DNA of 64,000 nucleotides from the NCBI RefSeq assembly GCF_900103525.1, contig NZ_FNHN01000003.1:124001-188000 (forward strand). The letters run 5' to 3'. This DNA is from Bacillus sp. OK048. Lineage in GTDB: Bacteria > Bacillota > Bacilli > Bacillales > Cytobacillaceae. Every line of letters begins with the position of its first letter. Within the stretch, counting starts at the first letter, position 1. Both the position numbers and the translations under genes were made by a program. The notes under the pieces are model-generated. The model did not search any database. It was given only the letters and a program-made list of their open reading frames with translations, and had not been told where the DNA came from. Shown here in pieces: positions 1 to 8,624 of the stretch.

Positions 1-492
1 TACGTAATATCCAGATGAAGCATTGTCTGCAACAGTATCTACAAGTTTGATTTTCCAATCCTTCACACGACTGTCAACGATTTCAAGTGCTGGAACAACA
101 TAATCTGTGGCTTGTAGAACGTCCAAAGTGGTAACATTCGGTCCTCTTAATTCCTTTTTTAAAATAAAAGCAATTTCAGCTTCCACCTTAGGCTGGAGTA
201 CATCTTCGATAGAAATCCTTCCACCGTTTTCCACTACCATGCTATCGAGTAAATGCCCATAATCCGGCTCGCCAACTCCAAGCAGATTTTGCATGGCTTT
301 TGAAGTTAAGCCAATTTTTTTACCGACGATTTTCTGTCCCTGCTCCAGTTTCTTATTAATATTTTCAAGTTGAATAGAGTAGGCTTCTTTCACAGTCAGT
401 TCCGAATCTATTGAAGTAAGTGGTGCAGTCCCTACTTTTGTAGCCTCTGCTTCTGCTAATTGTGCAGCATATTGTTTTACTTTATTGGTCAC
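1..492 (-). CDS. 2-keto-4-pentenoate hydratase (partial, C-terminus outside window)
   Basis: The first 164 codons of a gene that runs off the left edge. It belongs to the fumarylacetoacetate hydrolase superfamily; the GKKIGLTSKA stretch and the DWKIKLVDTVADNAS stretch resemble DmpE/MhpD hydratases more than the related 4-oxalocrotonate decarboxylases. The family adds water to 2-hydroxypenta-2,4-dienoate to give 4-hydroxy-2-oxovalerate, late in meta-cleavage of catechol-type aromatics. I chose the GTG start at 490-492 because a GGAAAGGGAG ribosome site lies 8 bases upstream. That site overlaps the stop codon of the upstream dehydrogenase gene, so the two are probably translated from one mRNA. 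Family assignment is firm; the exact substrate is inferred. Confidence 0.85.
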   Translation of the reverse strand, partial: MTNKVKQYAAQLAEAEATKVGTAPLTSIDSELTVKEAYSIQLENINKKLEQGQKIVGKKIGLTSKAMQNLLGVGEPDYGHLLDSMVVENGGRISIEDVLQPKVEAEIAFILKKELRGPNVTTLDVLQATDYVVPALEIVDSRVKDWKIKLVDTVADNASSGYYV

Positions 493-509
493 TTGTCTTA
501 CTCCCTTTC

Positions 510-1973
510 CTAGAGCTTTATGGTGATATTGGATAATTCCGAGTAAAAATCAATACTATGCATGCCGCCTGTTCTACCGATTCCACTATGTTTCATCCCC
601 CCGAATGGAGTCCGAAGGTCACGTAAGAACCAGGTGTTCACCCAAATAATCCCAGCCTCAATTTGATGGGCTACTCTGTGTGCACGTCTTAGGTCATTTG
701 TCCAAATCGTTGCACTTAATCCGTAATGTGTATCGTTTGCCTGCATGATCACTTCTTCTTCCATATCAAATGGCATGACCGTTACAACAGGTCCGAAAAT
801 TTCTTCGCGAACACAGCGTGAATTTCTATCTAGTCCAGTAATAATCGTTGGTTCTAAATAAAAACCCTTTTCAAAGCCTTCGGGACGTTTACCTCCTGCG
901 AGGATGGTTGCTCCATCGTTTCTTGCAATTTCAATATAGCTGTTGACACGGTCATAATGCTCTTTGCTAATTAATGCACCTACTTTGGAATCGCTGTTAA
1001 GTGGGTGGCCGACCTTTAATGTTTTTACCTTCTCAACAAATTTAGCTAAGAATTCTTCATACACAGGACGTTCTACATAAATACGTGATCCGCATAAACA
1101 CACTTCGCCTTGATTGATAAAACTAGATTTAAGCGTTGTTTCGATGACCTCATCCAAATCAGAGTCAGCAAAAATAATGTTAGGATTTTTTCCACCCAAT
1201 TCAAAGGAAAGCTTTTTCAATGAAGCCGCAGCAGATTTCATAATTGCTGTCCCTGTACTTGGCTCACCAATGAAGGAAATGGCATCCACATCTGGATGTT
1301 CTGTAATCGCTCCACCTGCAGAATTTGGACCGAAGCCATGAACAAGGTTTACCACTCCATCAGGAACTCCAGCTTCTTTACATATTTCCATTAAAACGGT
1401 TGCAGTCATTGGCGTCCATTCAGCAGGTTTAATAACAGCTGTATTCCCCATTGCCAAACAAGGCGCTAATTTCCAAGTAAGTAATAATAATGGCAGATTC
1501 CATGGTTTAATGATTCCAACTACGCCTACGGGACGACGATACGAATAATGGATTGCCAGATCATCTTGTTGATTGGCATCTGTGTTAACGGAAATCATGT
1601 AATCTGCAAAAAAGTGGAAGTTATAAGCAGCACGCGGGATATCGATACTATTGGTTAACCAAAATGGTTTTCCCGTATCTTGAGATTCTAAGTGTGCTAA
1701 TTCTTCTTGTCTTTCAAGAATCAAATCACCAATTCGGCGAATTATTTTAGAACGTTCTCCGACTGTTAACCCTTTCCATTTACCGTTTAAAGCTCTGCGT
1801 GCAGCAGCTACAGCATAGTCAACCTCTTCTTTCCCGCCTTCGGCAACTGTACCTATAACTTCTTCTGTTGCCGGGTTGATGTTTTCAAACGTTTTTTTGT
1901 CTTGAGATTCGACAAATTGACCGTTTATGAAATGTAAACAATTAATGGCTCTTACTCTAGTTTCTACTTTCAT
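510..1973 (-). CDS. 2-hydroxymuconic / 2-aminomuconic semialdehyde dehydrogenase
   Basis: NAD-dependent aldehyde dehydrogenase of 487 residues, the normal length for the family. It has the ELGGKNP glutamate motif near residue 260 and a catalytic cysteine in GEVCLCGSR near residue 293. The sequence is of the XylG/DmpC and aminomuconate-semialdehyde dehydrogenase type, which oxidises the ring-cleavage semialdehyde to the dicarboxylate. The ATG follows an AGGAGG site. The next gene downstream encodes a pentenoate hydratase, and a divergent gene encodes an ACMSD-like decarboxylase. Together these favour 2-aminomuconate semialdehyde (3-hydroxyanthranilate/kynurenine route) as substrate, but catechol-derived 2-hydroxymuconate semialdehyde cannot be excluded. 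Confidence 0.85.
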   Translation of the reverse strand: MKVETRVRAINCLHFINGQFVESQDKKTFENINPATEEVIGTVAEGGKEEVDYAVAAARRALNGKWKGLTVGERSKIIRRIGDLILERQEELAHLESQDTGKPFWLTNSIDIPRAAYNFHFFADYMISVNTDANQQDDLAIHYSYRRPVGVVGIIKPWNLPLLLLTWKLAPCLAMGNTAVIKPAEWTPMTATVLMEICKEAGVPDGVVNLVHGFGPNSAGGAITEHPDVDAISFIGEPSTGTAIMKSAAASLKKLSFELGGKNPNIIFADSDLDEVIETTLKSSFINQGEVCLCGSRIYVERPVYEEFLAKFVEKVKTLKVGHPLNSDSKVGALISKEHYDRVNSYIEIARNDGATILAGGKRPEGFEKGFYLEPTIITGLDRNSRCVREEIFGPVVTVMPFDMEEEVIMQANDTHYGLSATIWTNDLRRAHRVAHQIEAGIIWVNTWFLRDLRTPFGGMKHSGIGRTGGMHSIDFYSELSNITIKL

Positions 1974-2246
1974 GTCTGTATTCCTCCTAGTAATCTACAT
2001 TTTTTATATATTCTTAAGATTATGGTAACGGTTGCGAATTCCACATACAACTCCATTGTTTCCCTATATGCAACAACTAATAAAAATTTCAAACAAAAAT
2101 TTTATTTTTACTGTATATTTAGAGATAAATCCGAATATTTTTAATTTTCTCTTTCCAATTAAGATTTTTAATGATATATTGCGGACTATAGAAGTTAAGA
2201 ATTTGTATGGGTCAGCAATCTAGTTTTTATGAAAAGGAGCCTTGTT

Positions 2247-3182
2247 ATGTACGATTTCCATACTCATTTTATTCCACCTGAAGTCATCAGCTGGCTAAAG
2301 GATCATCAAAAAATAGTTAACTCAAAGTGGATTAAAAAAGAAGAAAATAAAGATGATTTCTTAGTTGTGAATGAAAAATGGGGATTTGAGGTAAAGCAGG
2401 CCTTTATTGATGGCAGCTTGTATTTAGCTGAACAAGAAAAAGCGGGTGTTACTCATTCACTTCTTTCTCCTATACCACAACTATTCATGTATGATTTCCC
2501 TGAAGAAATTACAATGGATATTTCTTCCGTTTACAATCAAACCTTGGCACAGTGGACAAAATTAACACCTGAGAAATTATCAGCATTAGGTACTGTCCCG
2601 CTTACCAATCCTACCAAAGCAGCCTATGTCCTACGTGAAGCTATAAATCTTGGGTTAAAAGGAGTCATTATCGGTCCAGGTCTTAGCGATCGTATGTTAT
2701 CAGATGAATTCTTCTCCCCATTTTTCGAAGAAGCAAACCGACAAAAAGCAATCATTTTCATTCATCCTTTATTATGTGAAGACCCTCGCTTAAAAAGAAG
2801 AATGATGCCTAATTTAATTGGTGTACCTTGGGAAACAACGGTATGTGCCACCGATCTTTTGCTAAGTGGACTCGTAGATAAATATCCGAATGTAAAGATT
2901 CTATTTGCACATGGAGGCGGCTTCCTTCCGTATCAAATAGGAAGACTCAATAAAGGGTTTGAACAATGGGACCTTGTTTCTTCCAAATTACAGGCTAAAC
3001 CATCTGAATATATGAACCGTTTTTGGTATGATTCGGTTCTATGGAGTCAAGAAAGCTTGGATTTCCTGATTAAGTCAGTTGGTGAGGATCGAGTGGTCCC
3101 AGGATCCGATTATCCTTTTGACCTTTGCGTTTGGCCTCCCTTGGGTAATAACCAAACAGCTGCTCATTCATTACTAGATTAA
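2247..3182 (+). CDS. Amidohydrolase of the ACMSD (aminocarboxymuconate-semialdehyde decarboxylase) family
   Basis: A TIM-barrel metal-dependent hydrolase/decarboxylase of about 311 residues. It shows the metal-binding start DFHTHFIPPEV, a histidine in IIFIHPL, another in ILFAHGGGF and the late aspartate in PGSDYPFD, so the expected metal ligands are all present. The start at 2247 was chosen over an in-frame ATG at 2229 because an AAAAGGAG site lies about 7 bases before 2247. The protein ends only about 20 residues after the SDYPFD motif, whereas ACMSD-like proteins usually continue with a further helix ending in a conserved Asn-Ala-Leu-Leu region, so the C-terminus looks shortened. It is divergent from the dehydrogenase gene and likely acts in the same pathway. 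Confidence 0.75.
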   Translation: MYDFHTHFIPPEVISWLKDHQKIVNSKWIKKEENKDDFLVVNEKWGFEVKQAFIDGSLYLAEQEKAGVTHSLLSPIPQLFMYDFPEEITMDISSVYNQTLAQWTKLTPEKLSALGTVPLTNPTKAAYVLREAINLGLKGVIIGPGLSDRMLSDEFFSPFFEEANRQKAIIFIHPLLCEDPRLKRRMMPNLIGVPWETTVCATDLLLSGLVDKYPNVKILFAHGGGFLPYQIGRLNKGFEQWDLVSSKLQAKPSEYMNRFWYDSVLWSQESLDFLIKSVGEDRVVPGSDYPFDLCVWPPLGNNQTAAHSLLD

Positions 3183-3199
3183 ACGTGTCTTAACTCCAT

Positions 3200-3236
3200 A
3201 AAAAAACAAGGTGGCACCTTCCACCTTGTTTTTTGT
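3200..3236. terminator. Bidirectional rho-independent terminator
   Basis: A perfect ACAAGGTGG/CCACCTTGT stem with A-runs on the left and T-runs on the right. It lies between the convergent amidohydrolase and CNNM/CorC genes and can serve both. Confidence 0.85.
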
Positions 3237-4547
3237 TTATGCTATCGATTCATTTTTTAGCATTTTTACGATTTCCAGTGATTTAATATGGTATCCATCG
3301 ACATCAAGGACTTTAAATTCGTAATCGCCATAATGAAGCTTATCACCTTTGACAACTTCCATTTTCTCGGAAAGAATCCATCCACCAATGGTATCCATTT
3401 CCTCCTCTTGAATGTCTAATCCAAATAAGTCATTGACTTCATCGATTCGCACTTTACCGTCAACAACGGTTTTGTTTTCACTGATTTTGTTGATTTCTGG
3501 TACTTCGTCTTCATCAAATTCATCACGAATTTCGCCGACGATTTCTTCTAAGATATCTTCGACCGTCACTAATCCTGCCGTACCGCCATATTCATCCATT
3601 AATATAGCCATATGCACACGTTCTTTTTGCATCTTAACTAATAAATCATGGATCGCAATGGATTCGATGACCTGAATCACCGGACGGGTATATTCATCAA
3701 TAGATGTATCTAAGTTTTTCCCACTAATATAATCTGTCAATACTTCTTTCATGTTCAACATACCGACGATGTTATCTTTCTCACCATCAATGACAGGATA
3801 TCTTGTATAATTTTCTTTTTTAACAATCTCGAGACATTCTGCTATGGTTTGTGCTTTATCGAATGCAACAATTTCAGTACGGGGCACCATAATTTCTTTA
3901 GCAATCCGGTCATCAAATTCAAAAATATTGTTCACATATTTATATTCAGACTGATTGATTTCACCGCTCTTGTAACTTTCAGAGATAATCATTTGGAGCT
4001 CTTCCTCCGAATGGGCTTCCTCATGTTCTGATGCTGGTTTTAATCCAAAAGCACCGACAATTACTCGAGCCGAACCATTTAATACTTTAATAAAAGGATA
4101 CATGATTTTATAAAAAATAATCATTGGTTTAGAAAAAATCAATGTAACTGCCTCCGCCTTATGGATGGCAATTGTTTTAGGCGCAAGTTCCCCCACTACT
4201 ACATGTATAAAGGTTACAGATGCAAAAGCAATGATAAAGGACAAGATTCCTGCGGCTGATTCTGGAATGTTAAAATGAGTAAACAATGGACGAAGTAAAT
4301 GTTCAACTGTCGGTTCACCCAACCAACCTAATCCTAAAGCGGTTACAGTGATACCTAATTGACAAGCTGATAAATATTCATCTAAATTTGATACGATTGT
4401 CTTAGCTGCAATTGCTTTTTTATTGCCTTCTGCTACTAGCTGATCAATTCTTGTACTTCGGATTTTTACAATGGCAAATTCGAAAGATACGAAGAATGCC
4501 GTACAAGCAATTAAAATAGCAATTACAATCAAGTTTATAATGGTCAA
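3237..4547 (-). CDS. CNNM/CorC (hemolysin C-like) divalent cation exporter, DUF21-CBS-CorC_HlyC
   Basis: A 436-residue membrane protein. The N-terminal DUF21 domain (about residues 1-190, four hydrophobic segments) carries the [19 protein letters not shown] signature. A CBS pair follows (about 200-330), with the [24 protein letters not shown] block, then a C-terminal transporter-associated domain. Bacillus homologues of this family (MpfA/YhdP type) are linked to Mg2+ efflux; the ion here is inferred. Translation starts at TTG 4547, the only usable start after an in-frame stop. A hairpin separates this TTG from a strong AGGAGGTG site, the same arrangement as in the paralog at 36959-38281. The MerR gene lies 56 bases upstream on the same strand. 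Confidence 0.88.
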   Translation of the reverse strand: MTIINLIVIAILIACTAFFVSFEFAIVKIRSTRIDQLVAEGNKKAIAAKTIVSNLDEYLSACQLGITVTALGLGWLGEPTVEHLLRPLFTHFNIPESAAGILSFIIAFASVTFIHVVVGELAPKTIAIHKAEAVTLIFSKPMIIFYKIMYPFIKVLNGSARVIVGAFGLKPASEHEEAHSEEELQMIISESYKSGEINQSEYKYVNNIFEFDDRIAKEIMVPRTEIVAFDKAQTIAECLEIVKKENYTRYPVIDGEKDNIVGMLNMKEVLTDYISGKNLDTSIDEYTRPVIQVIESIAIHDLLVKMQKERVHMAILMDEYGGTAGLVTVEDILEEIVGEIRDEFDEDEVPEINKISENKTVVDGKVRIDEVNDLFGLDIQEEEMDTIGGWILSEKMEVVKGDKLHYGDYEFKVLDVDGYHIKSLEIVKMLKNESIA

Positions 4548-4590
4548 TAGTCTCCTTACTTTAAAGAGAAAAGTAAGGAATACACCTCCT
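4545..4590 (-). promoter_or_regulatory. Leader hairpin between distal Shine-Dalgarno and TTG start of the CNNM/CorC gene
   Basis: On the minus strand, AGGAGGTG (4583-4590) is followed by a perfect 9-bp stem CCTTACTTT/AAAGTAAGG (4554-4578, 7-base loop), then the TTG at 4545-4547. The 3' arm contains part of a second, proximal AAGGAG site only 4 bases from the TTG. There is no T-run, so it is not a terminator. The layout recurs at the paralog (38279-38316). A role in controlling translation is inferred. Confidence 0.6.
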
Positions 4591-4603
4591 GGTTTTTGTA
4601 AAA

Positions 4604-5017
4604 TTAACTAAGTAATAATAATAAGGTTTGAGCTAATGGTACACCTTGCGAAGATAGTTTAGTAACGACCATTTCTTTTTGATTTTGATTTAATTTTTGT
4701 AGAATGGGTTCAATCGTTTCAATTTCTTCTTTAAGGTGGTGCATTAATATCCCAATTTGTTCAAAGTGCTTTTCAACTTTTTGTTTGTCAATGCAGTCCT
4801 CAGTCTTAATTAGTTCAATGGAAGATTTAATCTCTTCAAGCGGCATATTAAGATTTTTATAGTGTTCAATTAAGTTCATAATTTGAATGCAATCTTCTCC
4901 ATACAATCGATAATTAGAATCCGTCCGAACTGGGTTTAGTAAGCCAATTTGGGTGTAATAATCGATTGTTCTTTTCGTAAGATTCATTAATTTAGCTAAC
5001 TCGCCGATACGATACAA
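4604..5017 (-). CDS. MerR-family transcriptional regulator
   Basis: A 137-residue protein with the MerR N-terminal winged helix-turn-helix (YRIGELAKL ... TIDYYTQIGLLNP, residues 2-30, then NYRLYGEDC) followed by a coiled-coil dimerisation helix (about 75-120). The C-terminal effector region is short and lacks a CueR-type Cys-x7-Cys metal loop, so the inducer is not evident. A TTG start is used because an in-frame stop lies four codons upstream. The gene precedes the CNNM/CorC exporter with a 56-base gap, so it may autoregulate and control that exporter. Specific function unknown. Confidence 0.8.
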   Translation of the reverse strand: MYRIGELAKLMNLTKRTIDYYTQIGLLNPVRTDSNYRLYGEDCIQIMNLIEHYKNLNMPLEEIKSSIELIKTEDCIDKQKVEKHFEQIGILMHHLKEEIETIEPILQKLNQNQKEMVVTKLSSQGVPLAQTLLLLLS

Positions 5018-5110
5018 CTTCCCAACTTAGCCACCCCTTTCTATGATTATATAAATATACCATAACCTAAAGTGTACAGTCAACGTACCAGTTCTACCTG
5101 TACCACATAG

Positions 5111-5147
5111 CAAAAAACCGTTCTGCGCATAACAAGAACGGTTTTTC
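5111..5147 (-). terminator. Rho-independent terminator of ppaC
   Basis: An AAAACCGTTCT/AGAACGGTTTT stem with T-runs, directly after the ppaC stop codon on the minus strand. Confidence 0.8.
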
Positions 5148-5152
5148 GATTA

Positions 5153-6085
5153 TTAATTTTGATTGAATATATCAGTTAATACTGGAACGATTTGTTTTTT
5201 ACGAGAAACAACACCCTTTAAAACAGCTGTGTTATTATTTAAGGTAACATTGTAGGCTTTTTCGACAGCGCTTGTTTTACTTCCTAATGCTAAACCGACA
5301 GAATCATTTGTTAGGATATCCGTCACCACGAATAAGAATAAATCAAGGTTCTTTTCTTCAATGTTCTTTGAAATCGCCGCTTCAAGTTCAGCTTGGCGAG
5401 CAAGAACTTCCGCCGTATCCACAGCATTTACTTGCGCAATTTCAACCTTACTTGAACCCATTTCGAATTCTTTTGCATCAAGCGTGATTAATTGTTCAAT
5501 CGTTTTGTCACTTAAATCTGCGCCAGCCTTCAGCATTTCTAAACCATAGCTATCTGCATCGACACCAGCAATTACAGCTAATTCTTTTGCAGCTGCAACG
5601 TCTTCTGCTGTGCAAGTTGGCGATTTAAATAGCAATGAATCAGAGATAATCGCAGACAGCATAAGTCCAGCGATTTCTTTTTTGATTTCCTTGCCGTTTT
5701 CTTTATACATTTTATTTAAGATGGTAGCTGTACAGCCCACAGGCTCACAACGGTAATACAATGGATCACTTGTCTCAAAGTTCGCAATTCGGTGATGATC
5801 GATTACTTCTAAAACACGAACATCACTAATATCATTGGCACTTTGCTGGCGCTCATTGTGATCAACTAAAATAACTGAATTTACTTCAGCTGCAACATTT
5901 TCAACCAAACGAGGAACTTCAACATTAAAATAAGAAAGTGCATATTGCGTTTCACCATTCACGCTACCAAGACGGATTGGTTCCACATCCATTCCAAGTT
6001 GTTTTTTCAAATCAGCATAAGCAATCGCAGAACAAATCGTATCTGTGTCAGGATTCTTATGACCGAAAATAAGTACTTTTTCCAT
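5153..6085 (-). CDS. ppaC: Manganese-dependent inorganic pyrophosphatase (DHH family)
   Basis: A family II pyrophosphatase of 310 residues, the usual length. It shows [13 protein letters not shown] at the N-terminus, a DHN motif near residue 77, the DHH signature in [10 protein letters not shown] near residue 97, and the C-terminal SRKKQIVP substrate-binding block of the DHHA2 domain. It hydrolyses cytosolic pyrophosphate to drive biosynthesis. The ATG follows a TAGGAG site. It appears to be monocistronic, with its own terminator. Confidence 0.97.
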   Translation of the reverse strand: MEKVLIFGHKNPDTDTICSAIAYADLKKQLGMDVEPIRLGSVNGETQYALSYFNVEVPRLVENVAAEVNSVILVDHNERQQSANDISDVRVLEVIDHHRIANFETSDPLYYRCEPVGCTATILNKMYKENGKEIKKEIAGLMLSAIISDSLLFKSPTCTAEDVAAAKELAVIAGVDADSYGLEMLKAGADLSDKTIEQLITLDAKEFEMGSSKVEIAQVNAVDTAEVLARQAELEAAISKNIEEKNLDLFLFVVTDILTNDSVGLALGSKTSAVEKAYNVTLNNNTAVLKGVVSRKKQIVPVLTDIFNQN

Positions 6086-6187
6086 TGTTATTACTCCTAA
6101 TCGTATTAAATTATGTAGGACAAAATTTTTGACCCTATTGCAAATTATATATTATTCCTTTTAATGTTTCAAAAAATATAATAGGCT

Positions 6188-6463
6188 TTAAAAATGTAAG
6201 CCTTGTTTTTCAGCAGCAGCTCTTATCCTTTTTAGCGCCTGTGAATGAAGCTGGGAAACCCGCGATTTATGCACATCCAAAGTTGCTGTTGGTTTTCGCA
6301 GTAAAGATTGCTCTAATGTCTCCCATGCTTCTCGAATCATTTTTTCTTTTTTACGTAATGTTCTAGAAACATGGTCTGTCTGTCGTAACCCATCGAGGAT
6401 GGCTCCACGAATTCGTTGTGCAGCATACGTTTCAAACTTTACTCCTTGGCTTTTACTCGTCAA
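6188..6463 (-). pseudogene. Truncated sigma-28 (SigD/FliA-type) sigma factor remnant
   Basis: The 91 codons read as two separated pieces of a SigD-like factor joined in frame. KFETYAAQRIRGAILDGLR matches the end of region 2, and DVHKSRVSQLHSQALKRIR matches the last helix of region 4. The first roughly 80 residues (regions 1.2 to 2.2) and everything from region 3.1 to the start of region 4.2 are missing. No good ribosome site precedes the TTG at 6463. The most likely explanation is a decayed gene with an internal deletion; a small regulatory protein that kept the DNA-contacting helices is less likely. Confidence 0.7.
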
Positions 6464-6585
6464 TTTTTAAGATTTCCAGTTTTCTTATATTCCCTATTTC
6501 GCTACTTTTTAGTAGTATAGACCTTATAACTATATTTTTGGTGAAAATCTAGGAAACTTCCCACCTAAAAGAACAGGAGAAGCAA

Positions 6586-7854
6586 ATGCAGAAAACAAAA
6601 TTGGTATTCCTGTACTTAATTGGCAGTTTGATATGGCTATACGCAACTAATTATATTCTCGTACATTTTATTCCTTCATCCCTTAATCATTTTGTCGAAC
6701 GCGGAAAAGAGATTTTCTATATTCTTGTCACAGGCGGAATTTTTTATTTTTTCATCCTAAAAAAAGAAGAGCTTGATACCACAAAAGAGCAAGAAAAACG
6801 TCTATCGACCCTAATAAACTCAATGGTTGATTTTGTGAATTTTAAAGATGGTGATGGCCGCTGGATTAAAGCAAATGACTTTGGGCTAAAGCTATTTCAG
6901 CTTGAGAATGTCGATTATCTTGGAAAAAAAGACTCTGAATTAGCTAAATACACAGAGTTTTATGCAGAAGCACTTAATTTTTGTGAAACATCCGATGAAG
7001 AAACGTGGGATAGAGGAACTGTTACACGCTGTGAAGAGGTGGTACCACTCCCAGATGGAACATCGAAAATCTTCGATACCATTAAAGTCCCGCTGTTTCA
7101 TGAGGATGGAAGCAGAGAAGGATTGGTGATTATAGGCCGGGATATTACTGCATTAAGACAAACAGAAGAGCGTCTTAGCAGAACCGAAAAGCTTTCTGTT
7201 GTCGGCGAATTATCTGCCAGTATCGCCCATGAGATTAGAAATCCACTAACCTCATTAATAGGGTTTGTCCAGTTATTGCAAAAGGAAGATGATCAACACC
7301 AAGTTTATTACCAAATTATGTTAGATGAATTAAATCGAATCAACCACATCGTTGGTGAACTCTTGCTTTTAGCCAAACCACAGCATTTAAAGTACACAAA
7401 AGCAGCCATTCAAAAGATTTTAAAAGATGTCATTTCATTATTAGCCGTCGAAGCAACCCTTTATAATGTACAAATTGAGTTTGATTTTCCAAAAGAAGAT
7501 ATCATACTTGAATGTGAACCAAATCAGTTAAAGCAACTGTTTATAAATTTAATAAAAAACGCAATTGAAGCGTCGAAAAGTGATAGTAAAATATCGATTA
7601 ATCTCAAATTAACTGAACATGAAACAATAGCCATATCGGTGAAGGATACTGGCTGCGGAATTTCCAAGGAACGGTTACAAAAAATGGGTGAACCTTTCTA
7701 TTCATCAAAAGAGAAAGGGACAGGCCTGGGCTTAACAGTCAGTTATAAAATTGTTCAATCCCACAAGGGTACTATAGTTTTTGACAGTGAACTAGGCCTT
7801 GGTACCACAGTCAACATTACCTTTCCAATCGTACAGGATACCTCAATTGCATAG
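6586..7854 (+). CDS. PAS-domain sensor histidine kinase (sporulation-kinase-like)
   Basis: A 422-residue membrane histidine kinase. Two hydrophobic segments (about 5-28 and 44-60) flank a very short extracytoplasmic loop. A PAS domain follows (about 75-195, with the GRDIT end), then HisKA with the phospho-acceptor histidine in SIAHEIRNPL near residue 215, then HATPase with N, G1 and G2 boxes (NLIKNAIEAS, DTGCGIS, GTGLGL). The architecture is that of the orphan Kin-type kinases that feed the Spo0 phosphorelay. No response regulator is adjacent, which agrees with that type, but the pathway is an inference. Confidence 0.85.
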   Translation: MQKTKLVFLYLIGSLIWLYATNYILVHFIPSSLNHFVERGKEIFYILVTGGIFYFFILKKEELDTTKEQEKRLSTLINSMVDFVNFKDGDGRWIKANDFGLKLFQLENVDYLGKKDSELAKYTEFYAEALNFCETSDEETWDRGTVTRCEEVVPLPDGTSKIFDTIKVPLFHEDGSREGLVIIGRDITALRQTEERLSRTEKLSVVGELSASIAHEIRNPLTSLIGFVQLLQKEDDQHQVYYQIMLDELNRINHIVGELLLLAKPQHLKYTKAAIQKILKDVISLLAVEATLYNVQIEFDFPKEDIILECEPNQLKQLFINLIKNAIEASKSDSKISINLKLTEHETIAISVKDTGCGISKERLQKMGEPFYSSKEKGTGLGLTVSYKIVQSHKGTIVFDSELGLGTTVNITFPIVQDTSIA

Positions 7855-7875
7855 ATTCATCCAAAAGTGTAATCA

Positions 7876-7911
7876 TAAAAAAAACCTTTATCAGCCGATA
7901 AAGGTTTTTTT
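7876..7911. terminator. Rho-independent terminator after the sensor kinase
   Basis: A CCTTTATC/GATAAAGG stem flanked by A-runs and T-runs, placed between convergent genes and usable in both directions. Confidence 0.85.
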
Positions 7912-7926
7912 ATAAATATGGTTCCC

Positions 7927-8142
7927 CTAATGCGATCTTATTTTATGAGTATATTTTTGCCAAACTTCTCTAAGATGTAATCGAGTTAAAAAGCTATTAG
8001 CAAATGTAATTCTATTATTCACTAGTTTTGTTTTTCTTTCTTTTCGTCCATAAACATATCGATTCCAAAAAAAGTAGACGGACTCCTCTAGGATAATAAA
8101 AAGGATGTATAGTATAAATGCCCAACCAATCCAATTCCACAT
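7927..8142 (-). CDS. Small single-pass membrane protein of unknown function
   Basis: A 71-residue protein with one N-terminal hydrophobic segment (about residues 3-25) rich in aromatic residues, followed by a basic tail (YGRKERKTKLVNNR). The ATG at 8142 was chosen because an AAAGGGG site lies 7 bases before it; an in-frame TTG at 8160 has no such site. I do not recognise a family. Confidence 0.6.
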   Translation of the reverse strand: MWNWIGWAFILYILFIILEESVYFFWNRYVYGRKERKTKLVNNRITFANSFLTRLHLREVWQKYTHKIRSH

Positions 8143-8300
8143 ATTAGAACCCCTTTCCAAGTGGATTACTTACTTTAATCCACAAAGTTTACTAATCTTG
8201 AAGAAAAAATCTATTCTTATATGATTGTTATCTTAATTATACCTTCTACACAATCGAAAATTCAGAAGTTTCAATCTCCTTTTATTTACAATTATCTACA

Positions 8301-8351
8301 AAAAAAAGAAACACGCTTAACAATACCAACAATGGTCTGCCAAGCGTTTTG
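8301..8351 (-). terminator. Probable terminator of the holin gene
   Basis: A short AACGCTT/AAGCGT stem with a long loop, followed on the minus strand by a run of T, just after the holin stop codon. Confidence 0.55.
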
Positions 8352-8357
8352 TCTATA

Positions 8358-8624
8358 TTAGTTTGGTTCTTTATACGATTTTGCTCGTGCGCTATCGCTC
8401 ATACCTTTTGTTGTTGGGTCTTGTACAAGCCCCATCATCGAAAGTAAAATGAACAGTGCATTAACAAAAGTTAAAATGGATTGCTGAATCGCATCAGATA
8501 GTTGTAAGTCAGTAATCCCTAAGGCATTTAATCCTCCCAAGACCATTTGCGCAACAATCATTAGTTGTGCAACAAATGCTATAACCCAGCTACGATTTTT
8601 AAAGCGGACCTTCCAGTTAATCAT
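8358..8624 (-). CDS. Phage-type holin, phi LC3 family
   Basis: An 88-residue protein that opens with MINWKVRFKNRSWV, contains two hydrophobic segments (about 12-33 and 48-68) and has a polar tail (DPTTKGMSDS), the typical layout of the phi LC3 (Phage_holin_1) family. Such holins permeabilise the membrane so that endolysin can reach the wall. The ATG at 8624 follows an AAGGGG site; the longer frame upstream has none. No endolysin or other phage gene is present, so this is a lone, probably domesticated holin. It is divergent from a class A penicillin-binding protein. Confidence 0.8.
   Translation of the reverse strand: MINWKVRFKNRSWVIAFVAQLMIVAQMVLGGLNALGITDLQLSDAIQQSILTFVNALFILLSMMGLVQDPTTKGMSDSARAKSYKEPN

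Noticed and set aside
2032-2223. Open frame of 63 codons between the divergent dehydrogenase and amidohydrolase genes
   Set aside because: AT-driven composition, no ribosome site and no recognisable sequence; it lies in the promoter region.
3100-3200. Possible frameshift at the end of the ACMSD-like gene
   Set aside because: I translated the other two frames; neither restores the usual C-terminal helix before a stop.
8358-8624. Prophage
   Set aside because: Only the holin is phage-like; all neighbours are housekeeping genes.
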